Below, one piece after another: positions 7,104-15,273 of a DNA stretch of 23,934 bases. The position numbers were made by a program, and so were the translations under genes. Position 1 is the stretch's first letter. Each line of letters begins with the position of its first letter. Source of the stretch: a virus; the IMG/VR virus record IMGVR_UViG_3300020421_000140, positions 1 to 23,934 of that record; one strand, 5' to 3'. The notes below the pieces were generated by a model that was not told where the DNA came from, ran no database searches, and saw only the letters and a list, made by a program, of their open reading frames with translations.

Positions 7104-7724
7104 ATGGAAACAGCATTATCAAGACAACCTACAAAGTTAGACTATAGTAGTCCAACACAGTTTAGGTTTCAAATAACAAAACTACCAAAGGTAGAATACT
7201 TTTGCACGGCTGCAAATCTGCCTGGTATATCACTATCAACAAGAATTCAACAGACACCACTTTCTGATATTCCACAACCTGGAGAGAAATTAGACTACCA
7301 AACATTAAGAGTAACTTTCATGGTTGATGAGAATTTAGAGAACTATAGAGAGATACATGGTTGGTTGACAGGACTAGCATTTCCTGAAGACCATTCAGAG
7401 TATCAACGTATATTAGGAAGTGGCGCCGACCGCTTTCCTACGTCTTCTGGCGCCAACCAGAGAACGGATCCAGGCAAAGTTAAGTACGGTGCAAGTGACC
7501 AAGGTGCTATATTTTCAGACGCAACATTGAACATATTGACATCTAAAAACAATGGTAACGTTGAAGTAAGGTTCTCAGACGTGTTCCCTACAACATTGAG
7601 TGGACTTGATTATAACCAACAGGCAACAGACGTAGAATACTTGACAGCAACAGTAGATTTTGAATACAAAAGATACGAATTTGCTACAGTTGGTGCGTCA
7701 AAAACTAGTGTTACTGTCACATAG
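7104..7724 (+). CDS. Second gp19-like tail tube/baseplate-type protein
   Basis: 206 residues carrying the gp19-type tube domain: TQFRFQITKLPKVEYFCTAA, NLPGISLS, then PLSDIPQPGEKLDYQTLRVTFMVDENL and NYREIHGWLTGLAFPED near 85-105. The LPGISL and VDENLxNYxEIxxWL motifs are typical of phage tube and tube-like proteins. It is longer than gp19 and differs clearly from the gp19 at the window start, so it is a paralogue and not a duplicate. T4 has a baseplate protein with a gp19-like fold (gp54) that initiates the tube, and marine T4-like genomes often carry the tail completion gene gp3 between gp23 and uvsY; either role is possible. There is only a weak ribosome binding site. It is followed by a weak terminator and the uvsY promoter. 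Confidence 0.7.
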   Translation: METALSRQPTKLDYSSPTQFRFQITKLPKVEYFCTAANLPGISLSTRIQQTPLSDIPQPGEKLDYQTLRVTFMVDENLENYREIHGWLTGLAFPEDHSEYQRILGSGADRFPTSSGANQRTDPGKVKYGASDQGAIFSDATLNILTSKNNGNVEVRFSDVFPTTLSGLDYNQQATDVEYLTATVDFEYKRYEFATVGASKTSVTVT

Positions 7725-7726
7725 AG

Positions 7727-7747
7727 ACTTTACTTTTAAAGTTTTTT
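7727..7747 (+). terminator. Weak intrinsic terminator ahead of uvsY
   Basis: ACTTTA, loop CTTT, TAAAGT, continuing into a run of six T. The stem is A-T rich and only six pairs long. It overlaps the -35 element of the uvsY promoter. Confidence 0.45.
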
Positions 7748-7757
7748 GTGTTATAAT
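7729..7757 (+). promoter_or_regulatory. Sigma-70-like promoter for uvsY operon
   Basis: -35 TTTACT (7729-7734), spacer of exactly 17, -10 TATAAT (7752-7757, perfect consensus). The uvsY ATG is at 7781 with GGAG upstream. It probably drives uvsY, the 2OG oxygenase, uvsW and the Sm-like gene. Confidence 0.75.
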
Positions 7758-7780
7758 ACTACTTAAATTATGGAGATATT

Positions 7781-8209
7781 ATGGATTTAGAACAACTACA
7801 AGAACTAGCCGATAAACGGTTAAAAATCAATGATACTGAACTAGACCTAGAGAGTATCAAAACACCTCAATTACATAACGAGTTTATGAAACACTTAACT
7901 AAATTTAAGTTAATGTTAAGTCGTGCCGAGGGCGAACTAATGAATACTAAAAGGGTACTTTGGGAATATTATACAGGTAAGGCTGACGCCTCTGTGTATG
8001 CACAAAGACCATTTAATTACAAATTGTTAAGACAAGACGTAGACCAATATATTCAGTCAGACGAAGCCTATGTTAAAGCAAAACAAAAGGTAGATTATCT
8101 TTCAACTACTGTAGATTTTTTAGATAGAACTATTAGACAAATTTCAAATAGAACATTCACAATTAAAAATGCAATAGAGTGGAAGAGGTTTACATCTGGT
8201 GCTATTTAA
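7781..8209 (+). CDS. uvsY: Recombination mediator UvsY
   Basis: T4 UvsY family, 142 residues (T4: 137). UvsY loads the phage recombinase UvsX onto single-stranded DNA covered by gp32, starting strand exchange in recombination-dependent replication and repair. The whole-length helical pattern fits: MDLEQLQELADKRLKINDTELD at the N-terminus, the central KRVLWEYYTGKAD (aligning with the ARLDYYSGRGD region of T4 UvsY), and a C-terminal TIRQISNRTFTIKNAIEWKRF (T4: AIKSRGFAIKHIQDMRAF). GGAG lies five bases before the ATG. The stop overlaps the ATG of the oxygenase (TAATG). UvsX is not in this window. Confidence 0.88.
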   Translation: MDLEQLQELADKRLKINDTELDLESIKTPQLHNEFMKHLTKFKLMLSRAEGELMNTKRVLWEYYTGKADASVYAQRPFNYKLLRQDVDQYIQSDEAYVKAKQKVDYLSTTVDFLDRTIRQISNRTFTIKNAIEWKRFTSGAI

Positions 8210-8769
8210 TGCAACTAGTAAAAGACCATATATTATATTTCGATTCGGCAATTAGGTCTCACACAGCACAGACTGTGGTGGATTATTATTATCAAAATGC
8301 CGATTGGCACGAATCATCATTCAGTACAGCAGACGGAATATCTCCAGAAACATCTAAAAAAGTATTGATGAATGAATACTGGATAAAAAAAGGTGATGAA
8401 CATTACGATATATTAAAGTATAGTTTTACAAAAATGGTAGACCAATATATCAAAGTGTATCCTAAAGTTATACCAGAACAGTTTACAGAATTCAGATTAA
8501 ACCACTATCCAGAGGGTGGTTTTATGAAAAATCATATTGACAACATACATCATTCACATGGACAAAAGTTTGGTTACCCACATATCACAGCGTTAATGTT
8601 TTTAAATGACAACTTTGAGGGTGGTGAAATAAGTTTGTGTGATGGTGAATACGTACCACCTATAAAACAAGGTAGTGGTATAGTATTTCCTTCTAATTTT
8701 ATGTTCCCACATGAAGTTAAGAAAGTAACCAAAGGACATAGATATTCTTTAATGACTTGGATTATATAA
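8209..8769 (+). CDS. 2OG-Fe(II) oxygenase (prolyl 4-hydroxylase-like) 1
   Basis: 186-residue iron- and 2-oxoglutarate-dependent dioxygenase. The start at 8209 is chosen because it overlaps the uvsY stop (TAATG); an in-frame ATG at 8179 would lie inside uvsY. The metal triad is visible as His109-x-Asp111 (KNHIDN) and distal His168 (FPHEV), with Arg178 (GHRYSL) for the 2-oxoglutarate carboxylate. The double-stranded beta-helix strands ITALMFLND, GGEISLCDG and GSGIVFPSNFMF are typical of the P4H-like subfamily. The substrate is unknown; such genes are common in marine T4-like phages. It stands between two recombination genes and its stop overlaps the uvsW start, so it is co-expressed with them. 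Confidence 0.88.
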   Translation: MQLVKDHILYFDSAIRSHTAQTVVDYYYQNADWHESSFSTADGISPETSKKVLMNEYWIKKGDEHYDILKYSFTKMVDQYIKVYPKVIPEQFTEFRLNHYPEGGFMKNHIDNIHHSHGQKFGYPHITALMFLNDNFEGGEISLCDGEYVPPIKQGSGIVFPSNFMFPHEVKKVTKGHRYSLMTWII

Positions 8770-10253
8770 TGGACAAAACAAGATATATTATTATTGAAAG
8801 AAAAGATGACGTACATCTAACGATAGAGGCTGATGAGGCCATTCGTAGAGATTTAGGAGAATTTTTTACCTTTGAGGTTCCTGGTTTTAAGTTTATGCCA
8901 CAATATAGAAGTAGAGTGTGGGACGGAAAGATTAGATTATTCTCATATCAAACAGGTAAAATATATGCAGGTTTATATCCTTATATTTTAAAGTGGTGTG
9001 AAGATAATCAGGTACACGTAGTTGATGGCTCAAAAATGCAAGACACCAAGGTTGACGAAGCGAAGGTTGACCAGTTTATTGAGGCATTAAAAATACCTTT
9101 TACGGTAAGAGATTATCAAAAAGAAGCCTTTATCTATGCAACACGTAAGAATAGAACATTGTTACTGTCGCCAACGGCGTCTGGTAAATCACTTATTGTA
9201 TATCTATTGGTAAGATTTAATCTGCTTAGATTGAAAGAAGAAAAAAAGAAAATTTTGATTATCGTACCTACAACATCATTGGTAGAACAATTGTTCAAAG
9301 ACTTTAAAGATTACGGTTGGTCGCCTGAAAGAAACGTACATAGAATATACCAAGGACATGAGAAAGATACAAACAAACAAGTAGTTATTTCTACATGGCA
9401 ATCTATCTATAATCTACCTAAAAACTGGTTTAAACAATATGGTATGATTGTTGGTGATGAGGCACACTTGTTCAAAGCAGTCTCACTAACTAAAATTATG
9501 AGTAATCTAAAAAAATGTCCATATAGAGTAGGTCTAACTGGTACACTTGATGGTAGTAAAACACATAAACTTGTATTAGAAGGATTGTTTGGTAGTGTAA
9601 ATAAGGTAGTATCTACAACGGAACTTATGGAGAAAGGAAAACTATCTGAGTTAAAGATATACTGTTTGGTCTTAAAACACGATAAAAATACCTCACACTA
9701 TATGAAAGATAAGACGTACCAAGAAGAAATGGATTTCTTGGTTGCCAATGAGAAAAGAAATGTTTATATAAGAAACTTATGTAAAGGTTTACAAGGCAAT
9801 TCTTTATGTTTGTTTCAATATGTAGAGAAACATGGTAAACAATTGTATGAAGATATAAAAGAAAAGGCAACAGATAAAAAAGTCTTTTACGTACATGGTG
9901 GAATTGATACAGAAGAAAGAGAACATATCAGACAGATTACAGAAAAATCTGATAATGCAATTATTATCGCAAGTTATGGTACTTTCTCTACTGGTATTAA
10001 TATCAGAAATTTACATAACATTGTATTTGCAAGTCCATCAAAATCCAGAATTAGAAATTTACAATCTATCGGTAGAGGCCTTAGATTAAAAGATAACAAT
10101 AGTCATGCGACATTATATGACATAGCTGATGACATGACCTATAACGAGAAAGAGAACTACACATTGGCCCATTTTAGAGAACGGATAAATATATACAACA
10201 GTGAAGATTTTGATTATGAAATACACAACGTAGGACTAAACAATGACAGCTAG
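8769..10253 (+). CDS. uvsW: RNA-DNA/DNA helicase UvsW
   Basis: T4 UvsW family SF2 helicase, 494 residues from the ATG at 8769, which overlaps the previous stop. UvsW unwinds R-loops and branched DNA, helping the switch from origin- to recombination-dependent replication. The N-terminal domain has FFTFEVPGFKFMPQYRSRVWDGKIRLF in overlapping parts (about 33-59), matching the T4 N-domain with its NWDGRIRL. Helicase motifs are Walker A SPTASGKS (134-141), Ia IIVPTTSLVEQ, DEAH box (230-233), III GLTGTL, the IIASYGTFSTGINI segment and VI QSIGRGLR. T4 UvsW shows the same TTAL, TGLS and ASYGVFSTGI blocks. It overlaps the next gene by 11 bases. Confidence 0.95.
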   Translation: MDKTRYIIIERKDDVHLTIEADEAIRRDLGEFFTFEVPGFKFMPQYRSRVWDGKIRLFSYQTGKIYAGLYPYILKWCEDNQVHVVDGSKMQDTKVDEAKVDQFIEALKIPFTVRDYQKEAFIYATRKNRTLLLSPTASGKSLIVYLLVRFNLLRLKEEKKKILIIVPTTSLVEQLFKDFKDYGWSPERNVHRIYQGHEKDTNKQVVISTWQSIYNLPKNWFKQYGMIVGDEAHLFKAVSLTKIMSNLKKCPYRVGLTGTLDGSKTHKLVLEGLFGSVNKVVSTTELMEKGKLSELKIYCLVLKHDKNTSHYMKDKTYQEEMDFLVANEKRNVYIRNLCKGLQGNSLCLFQYVEKHGKQLYEDIKEKATDKKVFYVHGGIDTEEREHIRQITEKSDNAIIIASYGTFSTGINIRNLHNIVFASPSKSRIRNLQSIGRGLRLKDNNSHATLYDIADDMTYNEKENYTLAHFRERINIYNSEDFDYEIHNVGLNNDS

Positions 10254-10674
10254 TACAGAAATTAAAATTGTTAAGTTAGTAAATGGTGACGATATCGTTT
10301 GTCACATTCCTAGTAAGGGACAACTACCAGAGGCTAACGCTTTAATAAGGTTAATCAAGCCTTTGCAGGTTAAGTATGTTCCACAAGTAACACCAACAGG
10401 TATTAGAGATTATATTGCTTTAATTAGATGGACTAATTATACGGAAGATTATGTGGTTACCATTCCTAAAGATAAGATAATGACAATCACAAATGCTAGT
10501 GTTCCAATGGCAGAGAGTTGGTCTCATATTTCAAAAGAATATGATAAATCGCCACTTGCTCCGAACACCGGCGGCTTACAAGACACTAAACAAATGAGTA
10601 ATAAACAAAATGATGAGTTGAATGAAATATTTGACGAGTTTATGGATAGAGACGGTGAAGAGACTATACATTAG
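10243..10674 (+). CDS. Sm-like small beta-barrel protein of unknown function
   Basis: 143 residues. The first 100 read as a five-strand small barrel: EIKIVKLVNGDDIVCHIP, then RLIKPLQVKYV, then YIALIRWTNYTEDYVVTIPK, then DKIMTITNASVPMAESW. This layout resembles the Sm/Lsm-like proteins I recall in T4-like cyanophages, which share the 'L.NGDDIV' and 'FTIPKDKI' type segments. The C-terminal 40 residues are polar and acidic, ending with NDELNEIFDEFMDRDGEETIH in part; the IFDEFM patch vaguely resembles the hydrophobic-acidic clamp-binding tails of T4 gp33 and gp55. It overlaps uvsW by 11 bases and is the last gene before the gp55 promoter. RNA binding is a family-based guess only. Confidence 0.65.
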   Translation: MTASTEIKIVKLVNGDDIVCHIPSKGQLPEANALIRLIKPLQVKYVPQVTPTGIRDYIALIRWTNYTEDYVVTIPKDKIMTITNASVPMAESWSHISKEYDKSPLAPNTGGLQDTKQMSNKQNDELNEIFDEFMDRDGEETIH

Positions 10675-10753
10675 GTACTAGGTCCTTTCCTTGCAACCCG
10701 CTACACCGCTTATTATACATAAATTTTTAACAATGTCAATGCCAATTTAAGGC

Positions 10754-10768
10754 TCAATTAAAAATTGA
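10754..10768 (+). repeat. Palindrome upstream of gp55 promoter
   Basis: TCAATT, AAA, AATTGA: perfect 6-bp inverted repeat ending seven bases before the -35 box of the gp55 promoter. It could be an operator. The rest of the 139-base gap before gp55 (10675-10753) shows no gene or terminator. Confidence 0.4.
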
Positions 10769-10775
10769 ATCAGGC

Positions 10776-10804
10776 TTGACTTTTACATACTTTTATAGTA
10801 TTAT
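10776..10804 (+). promoter_or_regulatory. Sigma-70-like promoter for gp55 operon
   Basis: -35 TTGACT (10776-10781), 17-base spacer, -10 TATTAT (10799-10804). The gp55 ATG follows at 10814, so the leader would be very short. It would drive gp55 through peptide deformylase, as these genes overlap or nearly touch. Confidence 0.7.
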
Positions 10805-10813
10805 GAGGACATT

Positions 10814-11359
10814 ATGATAAGTAAAAAGAAACCAGAACATTACGTCAATAACAAAGAGTTTTTGTTAGCAATGACGGAGTACAAAAGACTAGTAAACGAG
10901 TCTGTTAAAAACAATCAACCTAAACCACCAGTAACTAATTACATTGGTGAGTGTTTTCTTAAAATTGCCAACCACCTATCTTACAGACCTAACTTTATAA
11001 ACTATACGTTTAGAGACGATATGATTAGTGATGGTATAGAGAACTGCTTACAATACTTAGACAATTTCAATCCAGAGAAATCAAATAATCCATTTGCATA
11101 TTTCACACAAATTATATACTATGCATTTGTAAGACGAATTCAAAAAGAGAAGAAACAGGTAGTAATCAAACAGAAGATGATTGCTGATTCTAATTATGAT
11201 GATATGACATTACAACCAGGTGAAGACAGAGAGTTTAAGAATCAGTTTAGTGAATTTTTAAAAGCAAATCTTCCTAAAGAAAATGCTGAAGAAATAGAAC
11301 AACAGAAAAAGACAAATGAAAGACTAAAAACTTTACGTAAAGCCAAGAAGAAGAAATAA
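10814..11359 (+). CDS. 55: Late transcription sigma factor gp55
   Basis: T4 gp55 family, 181 residues (T4: 185). It directs host RNA polymerase to the TATAAATA late promoters seen in this window. Matches to T4 gp55 run through the N-terminal two thirds: YVNNKEFLLAMTEYK (T4 YVNNKELLQAIIDWK), then RPNFINYTFRDDMISDGIENC and LDNFNPEKSNNPFAYFTQI and FVRRIQKEKKQV. T4 gp55 ends in an acidic region with SLDFLYE, which binds the sliding clamp gp45; here the end is instead Lys-rich (LRKAKKKK) and no such motif is visible. It is transcribed from its own sigma-70-like promoter, consistent with earlier expression than its targets. The next gene starts two bases after the stop. Confidence 0.92.
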   Translation: MISKKKPEHYVNNKEFLLAMTEYKRLVNESVKNNQPKPPVTNYIGECFLKIANHLSYRPNFINYTFRDDMISDGIENCLQYLDNFNPEKSNNPFAYFTQIIYYAFVRRIQKEKKQVVIKQKMIADSNYDDMTLQPGEDREFKNQFSEFLKANLPKENAEEIEQQKKTNERLKTLRKAKKKK

Positions 11360-11361
11360 TC

Positions 11362-11874
11362 ATGTTAGAAGTAATTGATAACTACTTAGATGGTGAAACA
11401 TTTAAGCAGATGGAAACCATAATGACACAAACAAAGTTTGATTGGCATTACACAGAAGACATTACTACACATTTAGGTAGTGATAATCCTTATTTCTATT
11501 TCTGCCACCAGTTTTATCTACACAAAAATTTTGAAACATCACAATTTTTTGATATATGTATACCATTATTAAGAAAACTAGAACCTACGGCCATTCTACG
11601 AATCAAAGGCAACATGTATATCAATCAAGGTATAGGTGTAGTAGAACATTCCGAACATAAAGACTATGAATTCTCACACTTTGGTTGCCTGTTTAGTATT
11701 AATACATGTGATGGTTATACAAGAATAGGTGATGAAAAGATACCAAGTGTCGCTAACAGAATGATTTTATTTGACCCTAGCGTACCACACACTAGTACAT
11801 CAACTAGTGATAGTAAATACAGAATGAACATTAATATGAATATGATAAAACTAGCCGACTGGAAAGAAGAATGA
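11362..11874 (+). CDS. 2OG-Fe(II) oxygenase-like protein 2
   Basis: 170 residues, belonging to a family I recognise from marine T4-like phages. Putative metal ligands are His99-x-Asp101 (SEHKDYEFSH) and His143 (DPSVPHTS), with Arg154 (KYRMNINMN) as the probable 2-oxoglutarate anchor. The linking segment TCDGYTRIGDEKIPSVANRMILFDP is also typical. The substrate is unknown. It begins two bases after gp55 and overlaps gp47 by four bases (ATGA), so it belongs to the recombination operon. It is only distantly similar to the other three oxygenases here, which argues against recent duplication. Confidence 0.78.
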   Translation: MLEVIDNYLDGETFKQMETIMTQTKFDWHYTEDITTHLGSDNPYFYFCHQFYLHKNFETSQFFDICIPLLRKLEPTAILRIKGNMYINQGIGVVEHSEHKDYEFSHFGCLFSINTCDGYTRIGDEKIPSVANRMILFDPSVPHTSTSTSDSKYRMNINMNMIKLADWKEE

Positions 11875-12917
11875 AAATAGCATTACTGAATGATACACAC
11901 TTTGGCGCCAGAAATGATAGTCCAGCGTTTATCAAATACATGAATAAGTTTTATGATGAGTTATTTTTTCCATATCTAAAAGAACATAACATAGGTACAT
12001 TGGTACACCTAGGTGATGTAGTTGATAGAAGAAAATTTATTAATCATAACACAGCACACAATTTTAGAGAGCATTTTTGGAATAAATTAGATGACATGAT
12101 TATTGATACTCATGTTATACTTGGTAACCATGACACGTATTATAAGAATACAAATGAAGTCAATGCCATGCAAAATCTTAACTTATCAAAAGACGTAAAA
12201 ATTTATACAAAAACTACACAAGTAGAGTTTGATGGTTTACCTATTCTATTCATACCATGGATTTGTGACAACAATGAAAAAGAATCAGTTGACATGATTA
12301 CAAACTCACAAGCTACTATTGCAATGGGTCATTTAGAAGTAAAAGGTTTTGAAATGCATAACGGCCATTTTAACGAACATGGTTTAGAGAAAGGTGCTTT
12401 TAAAAGATTTGAGAAAGTATTATCAGGACACTTTCACAAGAAGTCAGATGATGGTCAGATATACTATCTTGGTACACAATACGAAATGACTTGGTCAGAC
12501 TACAATTGTCCTAAAGGTTTCCATATATTTGATACAGAAACTAGAGAACTTGAAAGAGTATCTAATCCTAATAAAATATTTAAAAAGATACATTACAATG
12601 ACCAACTAAAAGACTATGATAGACTTGAAATAGATATGTACAACAATACGTTTGTTAAGTTATTCATTGCTGATAAGCGAGACGCTGATATGTACGATAG
12701 ATTTATTGACCGTATGTATAACGATATAAACGTACATGAATTACAAGTAGTAGAAGATATGTCGGATATTGGTGCTAGCGTAAGAGAAGATATACTAGAA
12801 CAAGGCGAAGATACATTGACCTTTTTAGGTAATTATATTGAACAGGTTGAAACAGATATTGATAAACAAAAACTGAAACAGTTTGCAAAAGAATTATATG
12901 CCGAGGCAAATGAATAA
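11871..12917 (+). CDS. 47: Recombination endonuclease subunit gp47 (Mre11/SbcD-like)
   Basis: 348 residues (T4: 339). gp47 is the nuclease of the gp46-gp47 complex that resects DNA ends for recombination-dependent replication and host DNA degradation. All calcineurin-like phosphoesterase motifs are present: NDTHFG (Asp8, His10), HLGDVVDRR (about 47-55), ILGNHDTYY (near 84), AMGHLEVKG and SGHFHKK. The C-terminal part, which in this family contacts the ATPase, is acidic. The ATG overlaps the preceding oxygenase stop, and its own stop overlaps the next ATG (TAATG). It is separated from its partner gp46 by one oxygenase gene, where T4 also has small insertions. Confidence 0.94.
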   Translation: MKIALLNDTHFGARNDSPAFIKYMNKFYDELFFPYLKEHNIGTLVHLGDVVDRRKFINHNTAHNFREHFWNKLDDMIIDTHVILGNHDTYYKNTNEVNAMQNLNLSKDVKIYTKTTQVEFDGLPILFIPWICDNNEKESVDMITNSQATIAMGHLEVKGFEMHNGHFNEHGLEKGAFKRFEKVLSGHFHKKSDDGQIYYLGTQYEMTWSDYNCPKGFHIFDTETRELERVSNPNKIFKKIHYNDQLKDYDRLEIDMYNNTFVKLFIADKRDADMYDRFIDRMYNDINVHELQVVEDMSDIGASVREDILEQGEDTLTFLGNYIEQVETDIDKQKLKQFAKELYAEANE

Positions 12918-13561
12918 TGGGAAGATATAGAACTTATAACTGGGGTCCTTTATTATTCCAAACTAAATTAGACCAACCTTTTTGTGATGAACTATTAAGA
13001 CGTGGTAAACTTGCTACAGAACCACGTAATAAAAAACTAGCAGGCAACATTGACAAAGAATTTGGTTATACAGAGAATGATATGTCGTGGTTTACAGAAA
13101 ACACAGGTGCTGTATTCAAAGCATATACAGACCATTGGTTAAAACATTTTGCAACTACAAATAGATTTCATCCTAAAATTCAAGCAGGCAAATTAAAAAG
13201 TGTTGTTAGTATGACATCATTATGGATTAATACACAGGTTGCAGGCGAATTTAATCCACCACATAAACATGGTGGTGATATATCATTTGTTATCTATTTA
13301 AAAGTACCAAAAGAAATTGTAGAAGAAAACAAATATTGGGCAGAAAAATCTGCCGACAAGTCAGCAGGTGCAATTAACTTTAATTATGGTGAACCTGTCT
13401 ATGGCCTTGAATGGATTATTAATCAACATATCTTTATTCCAGAAGAATGTCAGATGTTTATATTTCCAGCACAATTAACACATTGGGTTTCTCCCTTTCA
13501 AACACCAGACATAGAACGTATTAGTGTATCTGGTAATCTAAATTGGAACTTTATAGAATGA
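12917..13561 (+). CDS. 2OG-Fe(II) oxygenase-like protein 3
   Basis: 214 residues of the type annotated as putative 2OG-Fe(II) oxygenase (similar to TIGR02466). The core reads SMTSLWINTQVAGEFNPPHK then HGGDISFVIYLKVP. Likely metal ligands are His116 or His118, Asp121 and His189 (QLTHWV), with Arg201 (IERISVSGNLNW) as 2-oxoglutarate anchor. The N-terminal 90 residues form a helical cap. It lies exactly between gp47 and gp46, overlapping both (TAATG and ATGA), so its level should follow theirs. The substrate is unknown. Confidence 0.8.
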   Translation: MGRYRTYNWGPLLFQTKLDQPFCDELLRRGKLATEPRNKKLAGNIDKEFGYTENDMSWFTENTGAVFKAYTDHWLKHFATTNRFHPKIQAGKLKSVVSMTSLWINTQVAGEFNPPHKHGGDISFVIYLKVPKEIVEENKYWAEKSADKSAGAINFNYGEPVYGLEWIINQHIFIPEECQMFIFPAQLTHWVSPFQTPDIERISVSGNLNWNFIE

Positions 13562-15273
13562 TAACATTTAAACGACTACAGTATAAAAACTTTTTATCAA
13601 CAGGTAACCAACCTATAGTTGTCAACTTGGATATGTCACAGACTACTCTAATTGTTGGTACTAATGGTAGTGGTAAGTCAACATTACTAGACGCATTATG
13701 TTTTGTATTGTTTAACAAACCTTTTCGTATTATTAAGAAAGACCAAATGGTCAATACTATTAATGCTGGTGATTGTATGGTAGAGGTTGACTTTGAAGTT
13801 GGTACAAAGAAGTATAAGATACGAAGAGGTATCAAACCAAACATCTTTGAGATATTTCAGAATGGTACTTTGTTGAATCAAGACGCTTCAACTATTGATT
13901 ATCAAAAATACCTAGAACAAAACATAATGAAACTTAATTACAGGTCATTCATTCAGGTGGTTTTACTAGGTTCTTCCTCTTACGAACCGTTTATGAAGAT
14001 GAAACCAAGATACAGACGAGAAGTTGTTGAAGAAATCTTGGACATAAGAGTTTTTGGGCTGATGGACTTGATTTTGCGTTCCCAACAGAGCGATTTACAA
14101 AAAAAGTTAACGGAGGTGAGGCACCAATGCGAGTTAATAAAGTCCAAATACGAAACTGAAGCAAAGTATCTAAAGTCTCTGGAAGACCAAGGTACAGACT
14201 TCCAGACTGGTAAGCAAAAATCTTTAGAAAAAAATAGACAATCCGAGACGGAATACAGAGAAAAAATCAAACAATTGAATATTGAGATAGAATCTACAAA
14301 TAGTTTGTTGGTTGATAAGGACAAAGTAAAAGGTCAGTACAATCAGTTAACAAAACTAGAAGGCAAAATAGAAAACAATCTATCAAACCACCAGAAAACT
14401 TTAGACTTCTTTTTAAATAATGATAATTGTCCTACATGTACACAACCTATTGAAGAAGAATTTAAAAGTAAAAAGAAAATAGAAGAAACAACTACTATTC
14501 AGAAACTAGAAAATGGCCTAGAAGAACTATTACAAGAGATTACCAAGACGGAAGAAAAGGTAACTGAAATGAGTGGTGTATCTAAAAAGGTACAAGATTT
14601 AAATGTAGAGGTCGCTAAAATAGAAACATCATTACAAGCATTAAAAACTTCTAGTGATTCTATACATGAAGAGATATTAATGTCCAAGAATAGAGACAGT
14701 GATATTACAACTATTAAATTAGAACTTAATGAATTATCAAAATCTCTAGTTGAAGCTGATGAAGCATTAGCAAAAGTAAACGAAGAGAAATCTTATGTAG
14801 ATATATTAAGAGAGATACTTAACGACAAAGGTGCTAAGGCACAAATTATACGTAAGTATGTACCAATTATGAATAGTCTTATTAACAAGTATCTACAAGC
14901 AATGGACTTCTATATCTCATTTGTATTAGATGAAGAATTTAATGAGACAGTTAAGAGTAGATTTAGAGATAACTTTAATTATAATAACTTTAGTGAGGGA
15001 GAGAAAATGAGAATTGACCTTGCCTTACTATTTACATGGCGTGATATTGCTAGAATGAAAAACAGTACAAACACCAATCTATTAATACTTGACGAGATAT
15101 TTGATAGTAGTTTAGATGGTCAAGGTACAGATGACTTCTTTAAGATTATTAAAACATTGACAAAAGAAAACATCTTTATCATATCACACAAAGGTGACAT
15201 ATTATTTGATAAGTTTGCTCATATAATTAAGTATGAGAAACACAATAACTTTACACAGTTAGGAACCGTATAA
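13558..15273 (+). CDS. 46: Recombination endonuclease subunit gp46 (Rad50/SbcC-like)
   Basis: 571 residues (T4: 560). The start at 13558 is chosen because its ATGA overlaps the previous stop. It is an SMC-like ATPase partner of gp47. Walker A GTNGSGKS (34-41), a long coiled coil from about 170 to 420 interrupted by the zinc hook CPTC (291-294), the ABC signature FSEGEKMRID (Ser479) and Walker B LLILDEIFD (Asp512, Glu513) followed by IISHKGD. The T4 protein has the matching SFSEGEKARIDIALLFTWRD and LILDEVFDGS blocks. The stop overlaps the next ATG (TAATG). A complete, probably functional gene. Confidence 0.96.
   Translation: MITFKRLQYKNFLSTGNQPIVVNLDMSQTTLIVGTNGSGKSTLLDALCFVLFNKPFRIIKKDQMVNTINAGDCMVEVDFEVGTKKYKIRRGIKPNIFEIFQNGTLLNQDASTIDYQKYLEQNIMKLNYRSFIQVVLLGSSSYEPFMKMKPRYRREVVEEILDIRVFGLMDLILRSQQSDLQKKLTEVRHQCELIKSKYETEAKYLKSLEDQGTDFQTGKQKSLEKNRQSETEYREKIKQLNIEIESTNSLLVDKDKVKGQYNQLTKLEGKIENNLSNHQKTLDFFLNNDNCPTCTQPIEEEFKSKKKIEETTTIQKLENGLEELLQEITKTEEKVTEMSGVSKKVQDLNVEVAKIETSLQALKTSSDSIHEEILMSKNRDSDITTIKLELNELSKSLVEADEALAKVNEEKSYVDILREILNDKGAKAQIIRKYVPIMNSLINKYLQAMDFYISFVLDEEFNETVKSRFRDNFNYNNFSEGEKMRIDLALLFTWRDIARMKNSTNTNLLILDEIFDSSLDGQGTDDFFKIIKTLTKENIFIISHKGDILFDKFAHIIKYEKHNNFTQLGTV

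Noticed and set aside
8179-8208. Longer N-terminus for the first oxygenase
   Set aside because: It would lie inside uvsY; the TAATG overlap at 8209 is the regular pattern here.
10184-10191. GGATAAAT-type late promoter near-match inside uvsW
   Set aside because: Inside a coding region, not the exact octamer, and not before a late gene.
10243-10674. Assignment of the Sm-like gene as the late coactivator gp33
   Set aside because: Only a short acidic-hydrophobic patch is similar and it is not at the very end; the main domain looks like a small barrel instead.
13551-14687. Reverse-strand frames across gp46
   Set aside because: Shadows of a strongly conserved + strand gene; no reverse-strand gene is supported anywhere in the window.
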